A stretch of 64,000 bases of DNA from Methylobacterium oryzae (GTDB lineage: Bacteria; Pseudomonadota; Alphaproteobacteria; Rhizobiales; Beijerinckiaceae): NCBI RefSeq assembly GCF_021398735.1, contig NZ_CP090349.1, positions 4,173,001 through 4,237,000 of the forward strand, read 5' to 3'. The position numbers and the translations under genes were made by a program. The notes beneath the pieces were generated by a model. That model was not told the origin of the DNA, searched no databases, and saw only the letters and a program-made list of their open reading frames with translations. Of this stretch, positions 41,161-51,962 are shown one piece after another. Every line of letters starts with the position of its first letter. Position 1 is the stretch's first letter.

Positions 41161-41164
<4 letters not shown>
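40385..41164 (-). CDS. ABC-2 type transporter permease
   Basis: This is a 259-residue integral membrane protein with six predicted segments and the ABC-2 signature region [18 protein letters not shown]…[13 protein letters not shown]. It starts with ATGA overlapping the stop of the ATP-binding gene, so the two subunits are translationally coupled. ABC-2 exporters carry drugs or polysaccharides; the substrate is not evident. Confidence 0.93.
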
Positions 41165-42093
<929 letters not shown>

Positions 42094-42267
42094 CAGAGCC
42101 TGGTGCGAGCGGGAGCGTGCACGGGTCCGGCAGCCATGCTCAGGCACCGGACACGCGAGGGGCCGGCCGAGCGGGACGCCTCCGGCGGCGGGCGCCCCTA
42201 TAGCATGGTGAATGACCGGCGCTGACCGAGCCCGTGTGCGCCACCGCACCGCGAGGGCGCCCGCGGC

Positions 42268-42519
42268 TCACCGGCGGCCGAGGCGCTCCGCCAGCGCGAG
42301 GCACTCCTTGCGGAGATCCGGATCCTCGATGCGCGAGAACGCGGTCAGCAGGGCGGCGCATTCCGCGGCGCTCGGGCCGCCGGCTGCCGGGGACCCCGGC
42401 GGCCCGCGGAAGATCGAGACCGGGACGTTCAGCGCGTGGGCGATCTGGCGAAGCAGCACTTCCCGCTCGTGAGCGGAGTTCGCCGTGCCGTCGAGATCGA
42501 ATCCGCCCGCGTCCGTCAT
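42268..42519 (-). CDS. Small helical protein resembling the C-terminal part of XRE-type regulators
   Basis: This is an 83-residue acidic, helical protein starting at 42519. Two blocks stand out: LLRQIAHALNVPVSIFRG, like the tail of a helix-turn-helix domain, and ECAALLTAFSRIEDPDLRKE, a motif found near the C terminus of alphaproteobacterial XRE regulators. The DNA-binding helices themselves are incomplete. It may be a small conserved protein or a regulator remnant. Confidence 0.55.
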   Translation of the reverse strand: MTDAGGFDLDGTANSAHEREVLLRQIAHALNVPVSIFRGPPGSPAAGGPSAAECAALLTAFSRIEDPDLRKECLALAERLGRR

Positions 42520-42792
42520 GATCTCTTCGAAACCAGTCCTTCGGCCGAGCTCGGATGCACGGGATGCCCACAGACGCTGCTCACGCGGCGCGCGGCACGA
42601 CCATCCACACTTTCTCGGCGGGTGCAACCTACCGTTATGGTATCAGCTTGGCAGGGCCGCACTGTCCAGAACGCGCGGACAGCCACCCCGGACCGAGATC
42701 TTGTGCCGCTCATCTGTAATCGGCGAAGTCGGTTCAGCCTCCGTTCCGAATCAACATCCAGAAATACAATTGCCGGTAGCATGGTTCCGGCA

Positions 42793-43119
42793 TTAGGCCG
42801 CTCGCCGAAGCGTGATCAGCGCGGCCAGGCCGATCAGGGTCGCTGCACCGAGGATCCGGCGCCAGGGATTCACGCCGCGCAGGAGCTCGTCGATCGCCCA
42901 CCATGTCAGCGCGATATCGGCCCCGAAGGACAGAGAGGAGGCCGGCAGCCAGGGGGCCAGCTCTCCCCTGTCCCGGGCCAGCCAAGCCGCGAGGCTCAGG
43001 CCCGCGAAGAGCCAGAGCGGCAGGTTCGGCCACTGCGCCACGGTGATCGCGCCGGTGGTCCTGTCGCGAAACATCCAGTCGACGGCCCGCCCGAAGGTTG
43101 TGCGCGGACGTGGAGACAT
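42793..43119 (-). CDS. Conserved membrane protein of unknown function, 108 aa
   Basis: It starts at 43119 (MSPRPRTTFG), with GGAGAC directly upstream. Three hydrophobic stretches are visible (PLWLFAGLSLAAWLA, LSFGADIALTWWAIDELL, LGAATLIGLAALITL) with the conserved-looking motifs FRDRTTGAITVAQWPN and LLRGVNPWRR between them. Similar QWPN…GVNPWRR proteins occur widely in bacteria as uncharacterised membrane proteins; that is from memory. It is monocistronic, and the spacer 42520-42792 shows nothing else. Confidence 0.7.
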   Translation of the reverse strand: MSPRPRTTFGRAVDWMFRDRTTGAITVAQWPNLPLWLFAGLSLAAWLARDRGELAPWLPASSLSFGADIALTWWAIDELLRGVNPWRRILGAATLIGLAALITLRRAA

Positions 43120-43343
43120 GGCTCGAACCTTCGTGAGTTCCGGCCGGCGCAGATCGTGCCGCCCCGCCGGACCAGAATGAGCCGACGGCTCCGGAAGAGG
43201 CGTTAACACATCGGTAACGTTAGCGAACGGAAACCGTCGGTAAATCCCTAACGGATCCTGAAAGGACTCGCGAAAAATTCGTTAATCTGGTGATCATCGG
43301 TCATCGGAACGGCGGCCAACCAGCCGAACATCGAGAATCGATC

Positions 43344-43433
43344 ATGAGCGCCCGTCTCGAAGACCTGAAGTTCATGCTGACGCTCAGCGCCGTGGTCCTG
43401 CTCGGCAGCGGCCTCGACGTCATCCTGCGCTGA
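43344..43433 (+). CDS. Putative 29-residue membrane micropeptide
   Basis: An ATG at 43344, with CGAGAA about 8 bases upstream, opens MSARLEDLKFMLTLSAVVLL, then GSGLDVILR and a stop. This is a short charged head plus one membrane-length hydrophobic helix. The upstream region 43200-43340 is AT-richer and promoter-like. The end overlaps the convergent 127-residue gene by 14 bases. Very short length makes chance possible. Confidence 0.4.
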   Translation: MSARLEDLKFMLTLSAVVLLGSGLDVILR

Positions 43434-43803
43434 TTGCGCCGGTCAACCCGGCGCGCGGCACCGCGCCCCCGGACGTGAAGGCGCGTCCGAGCGCCGCGCG
43501 GGCGGCCGACGGCCGAGCCTCCGGAGCACCGCCCCGGCCGGTCGTGTACGGGACGGCGATCAGCCGCGCGGCAGCGTCCGCGGGACGGCGCATTCCCCCG
43601 GTCTCGACAATCGGGATCTGTCCGGAGCGAAGGAAGCTCCGCAAGTCCGCGGCCCGCGCCCGCCGCTCCGTCCGCATCTTGAGCACGGCGATCACGAGGC
43701 CGGCCAGCCCGGCCGCCTCCAAGAACGCCGCGACCACGTAGCCCGCAGCCATCCGCTTCCACCAACTGTATCGAGGAGAGGCCGCCCTCGCGGCGGTCGC
43801 CAC
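43420..43803 (-). CDS. Putative single-pass membrane protein, unknown
   Basis: From a GTG at 43803 (127 residues) or an ATG at 43752 (110 residues, with GGAAGCGG upstream) the protein has RYSWWKRMAAGYVV before one membrane helix (AAFLEAAGLAGLVIAVL). A basic region (KMRTERRARAADLRSF) follows, then a low-complexity tail. The positive-inside pattern around the helix supports a real membrane protein. No family is recognised. Confidence 0.5.
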   Translation of the reverse strand: MATAARAASPRYSWWKRMAAGYVVAAFLEAAGLAGLVIAVLKMRTERRARAADLRSFLRSGQIPIVETGGMRRPADAAARLIAVPYTTGRGGAPEARPSAARAALGRAFTSGGAVPRAGLTGAISAG

Positions 43804-43998
43804 CGATCTGCGGGGTCATGGTTAGCGGGGCCTTAACGGCTGCGTAGAAGTCCGCAGATCGCGCCGGCGTCGACACTCGCCGCCCGCGACCGGGGCGCGG
43901 TGCGAGCCTTTCCCGTGCCACGACGATCGGGCGCCGCGCAGGGTCCGCGCGTCGCGCCCGGGAGTCCCTTCGGGAAGCCGTGACGCTCCGCGGGGGCG

Positions 43999-44382
43999 CT
44001 ACCACATGTCGAGGGCGACGCGGGCCTCGTCGGACATGCGGCTCTGGTCCCACGGCGGGTCGAAGACCATGGTCACCGCGCAGGACTGGACCCCCGGCAC
44101 GGCGGACACCGCGTTCTCAACCCAGCCGGGCATCTCGCCCGCGACCGGGCAGCCGGGCGCCGTGAGGGTCATGTCGATCGCGACGACGCGATCGTCGCCG
44201 ATATCGACCTTGTAGATCAGCCCGAGCTCGTAGATGTCGGCCGGGATCTCGGGATCGTAGACCGTCTTCAGCGCCGCGACGATGTCGTCGGTCAGGCGGT
44301 CCAGTTCCGCCTGCGGGATCGTCGAGTCGCCGGCGACGTCGGGGGCGTTCTTGCCGCCCGTGATGGTGGCGTCGGTGCTCAT
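43999..44382 (-). CDS. sufT: SufT-type Fe-S assembly protein (DUF59/MIP18)
   Basis: The 127-residue protein has the MIP18 core: VYDPEIPADIYELGLIYKVD, then MTLTAPGCPVAGEMPGWVE with the conserved Cys, and VFDPPWDQSRMSDEARVAL. SufT proteins support maturation of Fe-S enzymes when demand is high. It is the last gene of the suf operon, 50 bases after sufS. The sufA scaffold/carrier gene, which often follows in this order, is not found. Confidence 0.92.
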   Translation of the reverse strand: MSTDATITGGKNAPDVAGDSTIPQAELDRLTDDIVAALKTVYDPEIPADIYELGLIYKVDIGDDRVVAIDMTLTAPGCPVAGEMPGWVENAVSAVPGVQSCAVTMVFDPPWDQSRMSDEARVALDMW

Positions 44383-44432
44383 CGCTTCACTCTCCCCGGG
44401 CCCGCGCGGGCGGGACCAGCCTCATCCCAGTA

Positions 44433-45677
44433 TCAGGTGAACAGCATTTCTGCTCTGCCGAGCGCCTCGGCAAGGGCATCGATCTCGGCGGTCGTGTTGT
44501 AAAGCCCGAACGAGGCGCGGCAGGTCGAGGTGACGCCGAAGCGGTTGAGCAGCGGCATCGCGCAGTGGGTCCCGGCCCGCACCGCCACGCCCTGCCGGTC
44601 GATCACCGTGGCGATGTCGTGGGCGTGCGCACCCTTCATCTCGAAGGCGATCACGCCGCCCTTGCCCGGTGCGGTGCCGATGAGGCGCAGGGAATTCATC
44701 GCGCCGAGGCGCTCCTGCGCGTAGGCCGTGAGCTTCGCCTCGTGGGCGGCGATCGCGTCGCGCCCGAGATTCATCATGTACTCGAGCGCGGCGCCGAGAC
44801 CGACCGCCTCGATGATTGCCGGGGTGCCGGCCTCGAACCGGTGGGGCGGATCGTTGTAGGTGATCGCGTCCTCGCTGACCGTCCGGATCATCTCGCCGCC
44901 GCCCTGGTAGGGCGGCAGGCGCTCCAGCCATTCCTTCTTGCCGTAGAGCACGCCGATTCCGGTCGGGCCGTAGACCTTGTGGCCGGTGAAGACGAAGAAG
45001 TCGCAATCGACCGCCCGCACGTCGACCGGCTGGTGCACCGCGCTCTGGGCCCCGTCGAGCAGGACCGGCACGCCGTGGGCGTGGGCGATGCGCACGATCT
45101 CGGCGGCCGGCGTCACCGTGCCGAGCACGTTCGACATGTGGGTGATCGCCACCATCTTGGTGCGCGGCGAGAACAGCTTCTCGTACTCCTCGATAAGGAA
45201 ATTGCCCTGGTCGTCGACCGGGGCCCACTTGATCACGGCGCCCCGGCGCTCGCGCAGGAAGTGCCAGGGCACGATGTTGGAGTGGTGCTCCATGATCGAG
45301 AGGATGATCTCGTCCCCCTCCCCGATCAGGCCGGCCCAGCCCATCGACGAGGCCACGAGGTTGTAGGCCTCGGTGGCGTTGCGGGTGAAGATGATCTCGT
45401 CCGTCGAGGCGGCGTTGAGGAACTGGCGCGTGGTCTCGCGCGCGCCCTCGAAGCCCTCGGTGGCGGCGTTCGCCATGTAGTGCAGGCCGCGATGGACGTT
45501 GGCGTAGCCGGTCTCCATGCAGGAGACCATCGCGTCGATCACCTGCCGGGGCTTCTGCGCCGAGGCGGCGTTGTCGAGGTAGACGAGCGGCTTGCCGTAG
45601 ACCTGCTGCGACAGGATCGGGAAATCCTTCCGGATCGCCTCGACGTCGTAGGCGGGGGTGAGGACGGGTGCGTTCAT
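44433..45677 (-). CDS. sufS: SufS group II cysteine desulfurase
   Basis: SufS mobilises sulfur from L-cysteine for Fe-S cluster assembly. This is a 414-residue PLP enzyme with the Schiff-base lysine Lys234 in VFTGHKVYGPTG and the persulfide cysteine Cys372 in RAGTHCAMPLLNRFG, the group II signature. It lies downstream of sufD across a 203-base spacer holding a repeat. No sufE or sufU partner is visible in the window. Confidence 0.96.
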   Translation of the reverse strand: MNAPVLTPAYDVEAIRKDFPILSQQVYGKPLVYLDNAASAQKPRQVIDAMVSCMETGYANVHRGLHYMANAATEGFEGARETTRQFLNAASTDEIIFTRNATEAYNLVASSMGWAGLIGEGDEIILSIMEHHSNIVPWHFLRERRGAVIKWAPVDDQGNFLIEEYEKLFSPRTKMVAITHMSNVLGTVTPAAEIVRIAHAHGVPVLLDGAQSAVHQPVDVRAVDCDFFVFTGHKVYGPTGIGVLYGKKEWLERLPPYQGGGEMIRTVSEDAITYNDPPHRFEAGTPAIIEAVGLGAALEYMMNLGRDAIAAHEAKLTAYAQERLGAMNSLRLIGTAPGKGGVIAFEMKGAHAHDIATVIDRQGVAVRAGTHCAMPLLNRFGVTSTCRASFGLYNTTAEIDALAEALGRAEMLFT

Positions 45678-45720
45678 GGTCGCGACCTTCCGAAGACTTC
45701 GCCGATCCCGGGAACAGCCC

Positions 45721-45828
45721 TCATCCTGAGGTGCCGGAGCGAAGCGGAGGCCTCGAAGGAGGCCTCCAGCTAGCGTTGCGATCCCCGGATCCCGCCTGTA
45801 GGGCCCGCTGCCGCGGTGACCTCAGGAC
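45721..45828. repeat. Palindromic intergenic repeat inside the suf operon
   Basis: Located between sufD and sufS. The outer arms TCCTGAGGT (45724-45732) and ACCTCAGGA (45819-45827) are exact complements. Inside is GCCGGAGCGAAGCGGAGGCC, resembling the GGAGCGAAGC core of the element at 28954. Alphaproteobacterial genomes often carry many CATCCTGAGG-type repeats; that is from memory. Confidence 0.6.
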
Positions 45829-45880
45829 GGGATCAGGTCTCGAGAAGGGCCGGTCCGCGGAGCGGAACCGGCCGGGACGA

Positions 45881-47203
45881 TCAGCCGCGCGCCTTCAGCC
45901 AGGCCTCGATCTCGCCGATCAGCGCCGTGCGGGCGCCCTCGTGCGTGACCGCCTCCACGGCCTCGCCCACGAAGGCCTGCACGAGCAGGCTCTCGGCGGT
46001 CGCGCGCGGAAGGCCGCGGGCCATCAGGTAGAACAGCAGATCCTCGTCCGGGGCGCCGCAGGTGGCCCCGTGGCCGCAGGCCACGTCGTCGGCGAAGATC
46101 TCCAGCTCCGGCTTGTTCATCATCTGCCCCTCGTCGGTGAGGAGGAGGCAGTCGGACTTCATCTTGCCGTCGGTCTGCTGGGCGGCCTGACGGACGATGA
46201 TCTTGCCCTGGAACACGCCGGTGGCGTCGCCGTCGATGATCCACTTGAACTGCTCGCGGCCGACGCCGCCGACCGCGGCATGGTCGGCGAGCAGCGTCGA
46301 GTCGGCGAGCTGGCCCTTGCGCAGCATGGCGGCGCCGTTGACCACGACGTTGGTGTCGTCGCCCGCGACGTGGACGAAGATCTGGTGGCGCGACAGGACC
46401 GCTCCGGTCACGAGGTTCACGGTCTCGACCTGACCCTCGGCCTCGACCTTGAGCGACAGGGTCGAGAGCGCGATGGCGGCGTCGCCCTGCTTGTTCAGGC
46501 GGGTGTGCCGGAAGGCGGCCTTGGGGCCGACCACCACGTCGAGGGCGTCGTTCGGCTGGCAGGTGAGCCCGTCCGGGCCCTCGTGGCTCTCCAGGAGACC
46601 GAACTCCGCGCCCTCGCCGATCTGGACGAGCACGCGGGTCGCCGTCGAGAACGGCGTGTTCCCGGCGCCCACGAAGCGCAGGTGCAGCGGCCGCGCCGGC
46701 TTCGCCCCGGGCGAGACCTTGATCAGCGCGCCGTCCGCCAGGAAGGCGGTGTTGAGCTGGTAGACCGGGTTCTCCCGGGCCTGCGCCACCGGGGCGAGCT
46801 GCTTCAGGTCGACATGCGCCTCGGTCAGCGCCTCGGACATCGGGACGACCGTGACCCCCTCGGGGATCCGGTCGAGATCCGACAGCTCGCGGACGAGATG
46901 GCCGTTCACGAAGGTCAGGCGCGCGGCCTCGATGCCGGCGAAGCCCTTCGCCCCGGCGACGGCCGCCTGGGCGACGTCGAGGCTCGGCGCCTCGGCCGGG
47001 GGCGCGGCCTCCGTGATGGCGGCGCGCAGGTCCGTGTACTTGAAGGCCTCGACCCGCCGGCTCGGCAGGCCGGTCGCCTCGAAGAAGCGGAACGCCTCCT
47101 CGCGGGCGATCGCCTTCTCGCTGGCGAAGCTCTGGCGGGCCGACTCGAACAGCTTCGACAGGCCGGCCTCGGCGGGGGAGCGGAGGTTCGTGACGTCGGC
47201 CAT
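45881..47203 (-). CDS. sufD: SufD, Fe-S scaffold complex subunit
   Basis: The 440-residue protein is the partner of SufB in the SufBC2D scaffold. It has a parallel beta-helix rich in Val/Gly, ending with DEGQMMNKPELEIFADDVACG (here seen as QMMNKPELEIFADDV) and CGHGATCGAPDEDLLFYLMA, the conserved SufB/D C-terminal core with the histidine-containing CGHGAT. It starts 3 bases after the sufC stop codon and so is tightly coupled. Confidence 0.96.
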   Translation of the reverse strand: MADVTNLRSPAEAGLSKLFESARQSFASEKAIAREEAFRFFEATGLPSRRVEAFKYTDLRAAITEAAPPAEAPSLDVAQAAVAGAKGFAGIEAARLTFVNGHLVRELSDLDRIPEGVTVVPMSEALTEAHVDLKQLAPVAQARENPVYQLNTAFLADGALIKVSPGAKPARPLHLRFVGAGNTPFSTATRVLVQIGEGAEFGLLESHEGPDGLTCQPNDALDVVVGPKAAFRHTRLNKQGDAAIALSTLSLKVEAEGQVETVNLVTGAVLSRHQIFVHVAGDDTNVVVNGAAMLRKGQLADSTLLADHAAVGGVGREQFKWIIDGDATGVFQGKIIVRQAAQQTDGKMKSDCLLLTDEGQMMNKPELEIFADDVACGHGATCGAPDEDLLFYLMARGLPRATAESLLVQAFVGEAVEAVTHEGARTALIGEIEAWLKARG

Positions 47204-47206
47204 GGC

Positions 47207-47959
47207 TCAGGCCGCCTCCCCGGTGCGGTACTCGGCGTAGCCGGAGGCCTCGAGCTCGAGGGCGAGCTCCTTGCCGCCGGTCTTCACGATCTGACCCTTC
47301 GACATGACGTGCACGGTGTCGGGCACGATGTGGTTGAGCAGGCGCTGGTAGTGGGTGATCACCAGGAACGAGCGGCCCTGGTCGCGGAGCGCGTTCACGC
47401 CCTCGGAGACGATCCGCAGGGCGTCGATGTCGAGGCCGGAATCGGTCTCATCGAGCACGCAGAACTTCGGCTGCAGCAGCGCCATCTGGAGGATCTCCAT
47501 GCGCTTCTTCTCGCCGCCGGAGAAGCCGACGTTGAGGGCGCGCTTGAGCATCTCCTTGTTGATCTCGAGCTTGTCGGCCGCGCCGTTCACCGCCCGGATG
47601 AAGTCGGGGGTCGACAGCTCGGCCTCGCCGCGCGCCTTGCGCTGCGCGTTCAGGCAGGCCTTGAGGAAGGTCATGGTGCCGACGCCGGGGATCTCCAGCG
47701 GGTACTGGAAGGCCAGGAAGATGCCGGCCGCGGCGCGCTCGTCGGCGGCCATCTCCAGAACGTTCTGCCCGTCGAGCAGGATCTCGCCGTCGAGAACCTC
47801 GTAATCCTCCTTGCCGGCGATGACGTAGGAGAGGGTCGACTTGCCCGAGCCGTTCGGGCCCATGATCGCCGCGACCTCGCCGTCGTTCACGGTCAGGTTG
47901 AGGCCGTTCAGGATGCGGTTGTCCTCGATCTGCACGACGAGGTTCTTGATTTCCAGCAT
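47207..47959 (-). CDS. sufC: SufC, ATPase of the Suf complex
   Basis: This is a 250-residue soluble ABC ATPase that drives SufBD opening. Walker A is [14 protein letters not shown] (residues ~33-46), signature [15 protein letters not shown], Walker [14 protein letters not shown] and H-loop VITHYQRLL. It lies between a small Cys-rich gene (15 bases upstream) and sufD (3 bases downstream). Confidence 0.97.
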   Translation of the reverse strand: MLEIKNLVVQIEDNRILNGLNLTVNDGEVAAIMGPNGSGKSTLSYVIAGKEDYEVLDGEILLDGQNVLEMAADERAAAGIFLAFQYPLEIPGVGTMTFLKACLNAQRKARGEAELSTPDFIRAVNGAADKLEINKEMLKRALNVGFSGGEKKRMEILQMALLQPKFCVLDETDSGLDIDALRIVSEGVNALRDQGRSFLVITHYQRLLNHIVPDTVHVMSKGQIVKTGGKELALELEASGYAEYRTGEAA

Positions 47960-47974
47960 GTCAGTCCAAGTCCT

Positions 47975-48214
47975 TCAAAACCATTCGTCCCGCATCGCCC
48001 GCAGGAACGCGGCGCTCCCGGCCGGGTAGCCGGAGAGGTCGCCGATCACCGCGTCGATGCCGCACCGGGGACAGAGGGCGGTGCCCTCATCGGCGATCCA
48101 GCCCGCGATCTCGTCCGGCGCGAAAACCTCGAGGCAGAAGAAGCATCCGCACAGGACGCTGCTCCTGACCTCGTCGGCGTGCCGCGCGCTGTGCCGATGG
48201 GCCGCGCGCAGCAC
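47975..48214 (-). CDS. Small zinc-ribbon-like protein inserted in the suf operon
   Basis: This is a 79-residue cytoplasmic protein. Two cysteine pairs, CGCFFC (with a third Cys) and ALCPRCGID, are spaced as in a zinc ribbon or knuckle, followed by DAVIGDLSGYP and a C-terminal MRDEWF. Homologues of this pattern are common uncharacterised proteins outside suf operons. The GTG at 48214 is the best start I see, though LGGYDD just upstream looks like family sequence, so an unusual CTG start is possible. It sits between sufB and sufC, where its cysteines could bind Zn or Fe; that is inference. Confidence 0.75.
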   Translation of the reverse strand: MLRAAHRHSARHADEVRSSVLCGCFFCLEVFAPDEIAGWIADEGTALCPRCGIDAVIGDLSGYPAGSAAFLRAMRDEWF

Positions 48215-48239
48215 GTCGTCGTCGTATCCGCCCAGGCGG

Positions 48240-49709
<1,470 letters not shown>

Positions 49710-49777
49710 CAGCGTCTCCTAGGCATCTCCGGCGTCAAGGACCGGGAAGCGTCTGTCGGAAAGCGGGGGGGCGGCGC

Positions 49778-50947
49778 TCAGGCCGCCTGGCCTCGCCGTC
49801 TATATAGGGTCTCCAAGACCCGTTCGAAGGCGTCGAGGAAGCATGCCACCTCCTCGTCCACCGTGTTCCAGCCGAGGCTGACGCGCAGCGCCCCCCCGGC
49901 GAGGTCGGAACCGACGCCCATCGCGGCGAGCGTCGCCGAGCGCGCGACCTTGCCCGACGAGCAGGCCGAGCCCGACGACACCGCCACGCCGGCGAGGTCG
50001 AGGGCGATCAGGGCCGAGGGCGCGTCGAGCCCCGGGACCGAGAAACTCAGGGTGTTGGGCAGGCGCGGCGCCCCGGCGGCGAACACCACCGCGTCCGGCG
50101 CCATGGTGCGCACGCCGGCCTCGACCCGGTCCCGGAGCGCGGAGAGGCGCGCGGCCTCCGCGTCGAGCGCCGCGCGGGCGATCCGGGCAGCCTCACCCAT
50201 GCCGACGATGGCCGGCAGGCACTCGGTGCCGCAGCGCAGCCGCCGCTCCTGGCCGCCCCCGCGCAGGAAGGCGCTCTCCAGGCTGACGCCCTCGGCCAGG
50301 ACCAGCGCGCCGACCCCCTTGGGCGCCGCGAACTTGTGGCCCGAGAGGGTCAGCGCGTCGAGGCCGAGCGCCGCCATGTCGAGGGGGATCTTGCCGACGG
50401 CCTGCACGGCGTCGCTGTGAACCAGGGTCCGGCCGTGCGCCCGCGCCAGGCCGACGATCTCGGCCAGCGGCTGCACCGCGCCGGTCTCGTTGTTGGCGGC
50501 GTGGACCGAGAGGAGCAGGGTCTCGTCGGCGAGAGCACCCAGGCGCGCCTCCAGGGCGGCGAGATCGACCACGCCCTCGGCGGTGACCGGGACTTCCTCG
50601 ACGGCCGCGTCCGGGAACCGGTGACCGGCCGCGACGCAGGGATGCTCCGTGGCGGAGTGGAGCAGCCGCCTCGGGGCCGCCGCGCCGCCGCGACGGAGGG
50701 CGCCCGACAGGACCGCGTTTGCCGCCTCGGTTCCGCCGCTGGTGAAGACGACCTGCTCGGGCTGGGCGTTCACGAGCGCCGCCACCTGGGTGCGGGCCGC
50801 TTCGAGGGCGGCCCGGGCCGCCCGCCCCTCCGCGTGGATCGAGGACGGGTTCCCGGGGAGCGTGAGCGCGCGCGCGACCGCCTCCGCGACGTCCGGGCGG
50901 ACCGGCGCGGTGGCGTTGTAGTCGAGATAGGCGCGTGCCCGGCTCAT
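49778..50947 (-). CDS. Group I cysteine desulfurase (IscS/NifS-like), first gene of the suf operon
   Basis: This is a 389-residue PLP enzyme starting at 50947 (MSRARAYLDYNATAP). The Schiff-base lysine is Lys205 in TLSGHKFAAPKG, and the sulfur-carrying cysteine is Cys329 in VSSGSACSSGK, the group I (NifS/IscS) loop. The operon therefore encodes two types of cysteine desulfurase, this one and SufS. That order (iscS-like before sufB) is usual in Hyphomicrobiales. Two Irr-type boxes lie 148-181 bases upstream. Confidence 0.93.
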   Translation of the reverse strand: MSRARAYLDYNATAPVRPDVAEAVARALTLPGNPSSIHAEGRAARAALEAARTQVAALVNAQPEQVVFTSGGTEAANAVLSGALRRGGAAAPRRLLHSATEHPCVAAGHRFPDAAVEEVPVTAEGVVDLAALEARLGALADETLLLSVHAANNETGAVQPLAEIVGLARAHGRTLVHSDAVQAVGKIPLDMAALGLDALTLSGHKFAAPKGVGALVLAEGVSLESAFLRGGGQERRLRCGTECLPAIVGMGEAARIARAALDAEAARLSALRDRVEAGVRTMAPDAVVFAAGAPRLPNTLSFSVPGLDAPSALIALDLAGVAVSSGSACSSGKVARSATLAAMGVGSDLAGGALRVSLGWNTVDEEVACFLDAFERVLETLYRRRGQAA

Positions 50948-51094
50948 CCGCGTTCCGTTAAGCCCTCTGCTGCGGCGCGTCACAATTCCTTGCCCGCGCG
51001 CCGGCTCGCCGTGCTAAGGCGCGCCGAGACAATGAGATCCCGCCGACCCGGCACGGTCGGCGTGGCAGCCAACGCGGTGCTTCGGACGGGTTGT

Positions 51095-51128
51095 TTAGAA
51101 CAGTTCTAATCGCCTAGAACTGTTCTAA
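51095..51128. promoter_or_regulatory. Two adjacent palindromic Irr-type iron control boxes
   Basis: Box 1 is TTAGAACAGTTCTAA (51095-51109), a perfect palindrome around one base. Box 2 is CTAGAACTGTTCTAA (51114-51128), its near-complement. Centres are 19 bases apart, about two helical turns. The TTAGAA…TTCTAA form fits the Irr (ICE) box of Hyphomicrobiales, known to control suf, heme and iron-storage genes. They lie between the leftward suf operon and the rightward hydrolase gene and could serve both. Confidence 0.75.
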
Positions 51129-51220
51129 GACTGCTTTTATGGTGCGCGCGCGACGAGTCAAGGCTGCTGCGCCGCCGGGCTGATAGCCCGGCGGGCGATC
51201 TCCGGAGCGAGAGACGAGCG

Positions 51221-51877
51221 ATGCCCGAAGTGATCTTCACCGGCCCGGCCGGCCGCCTGGAAGGCCGTTACCAAGCCCCCAAGAAGCGCGGCGCGCCGAT
51301 CGCCATCATCCTGCACCCGCACCCCCAGTTCGGGGGCACGATGAACAATCAGATCGTGTACAACCTGTTTTACACGTTCGCCAATCGCGGTTTCGCGGCC
51401 CTGCGCTTCAATTTCCGCGGAGTCGGGCGCAGCCAGGGCTCGTTCGACCACGGCTCGGGCGAGCTGTCGGACGCCGCGGCCGCCCTCGACTGGGTGCAGT
51501 CGGTCAACCCGGAGGCGAAGTCCTGCTGGATCGCGGGCGTGTCCTTCGGCTCGTGGATCGGGATGCAGCTCCTGATGCGCCGCCCCGAGATCGAAGGCTT
51601 CATCTCCATCGCCGCCATGGCGAACCGCTACGACTTCACCTTCCTGGCCCCCTGCCCCTCCTCCGGCCTGTTCGTGCACGGCTCCGAGGATCGCGTGGCG
51701 CCCGCCCGCGAGGTCATGCCGGTGATCGAGAAGGTGAAGACCCAGAAGGGCGTCATCATCGAGCACCAGATGGTCGAGGGGGCCAACCATTTCTTCGACG
51801 GCAAGGTCGAGGAACTGACCCAGACGGTCGACACCTACCTCGACAAGCGCCTCGGCAAGCGCGAGGAGGCGGCCTGA
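51221..51877 (+). CDS. Alpha/beta hydrolase of the COG2945 type
   Basis: This is a 218-residue cytoplasmic protein. It has IAIILHPHPQFGGTMNNQIV, LRFNFRGVGRSQG, the nucleophile elbow AGVSFGSWIG (Ser), HGSEDRVAP (Asp) and GANHFFDGK (His), a complete triad. This family is widespread in Proteobacteria and its substrate is unknown. It shares the Irr-box region with the suf operon, so iron regulation is possible. Confidence 0.88.
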   Translation: MPEVIFTGPAGRLEGRYQAPKKRGAPIAIILHPHPQFGGTMNNQIVYNLFYTFANRGFAALRFNFRGVGRSQGSFDHGSGELSDAAAALDWVQSVNPEAKSCWIAGVSFGSWIGMQLLMRRPEIEGFISIAAMANRYDFTFLAPCPSSGLFVHGSEDRVAPAREVMPVIEKVKTQKGVIIEHQMVEGANHFFDGKVEELTQTVDTYLDKRLGKREEAA

Positions 51878-51962
51878 CGGATCCGGCCCCGCGCCTTGAC
51901 GGGGGGAGCCCCGGAGGAATAGGGCGCGGGTTTCGAAATTGAGACGCACCTTCGCAGGTCTG

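Noticed and set aside
43203..43217. CtrA-like site TTAA-N7-GTAA before the 29-codon gene
   Set aside because: One mismatch in a short degenerate motif is too weak to report as a site.
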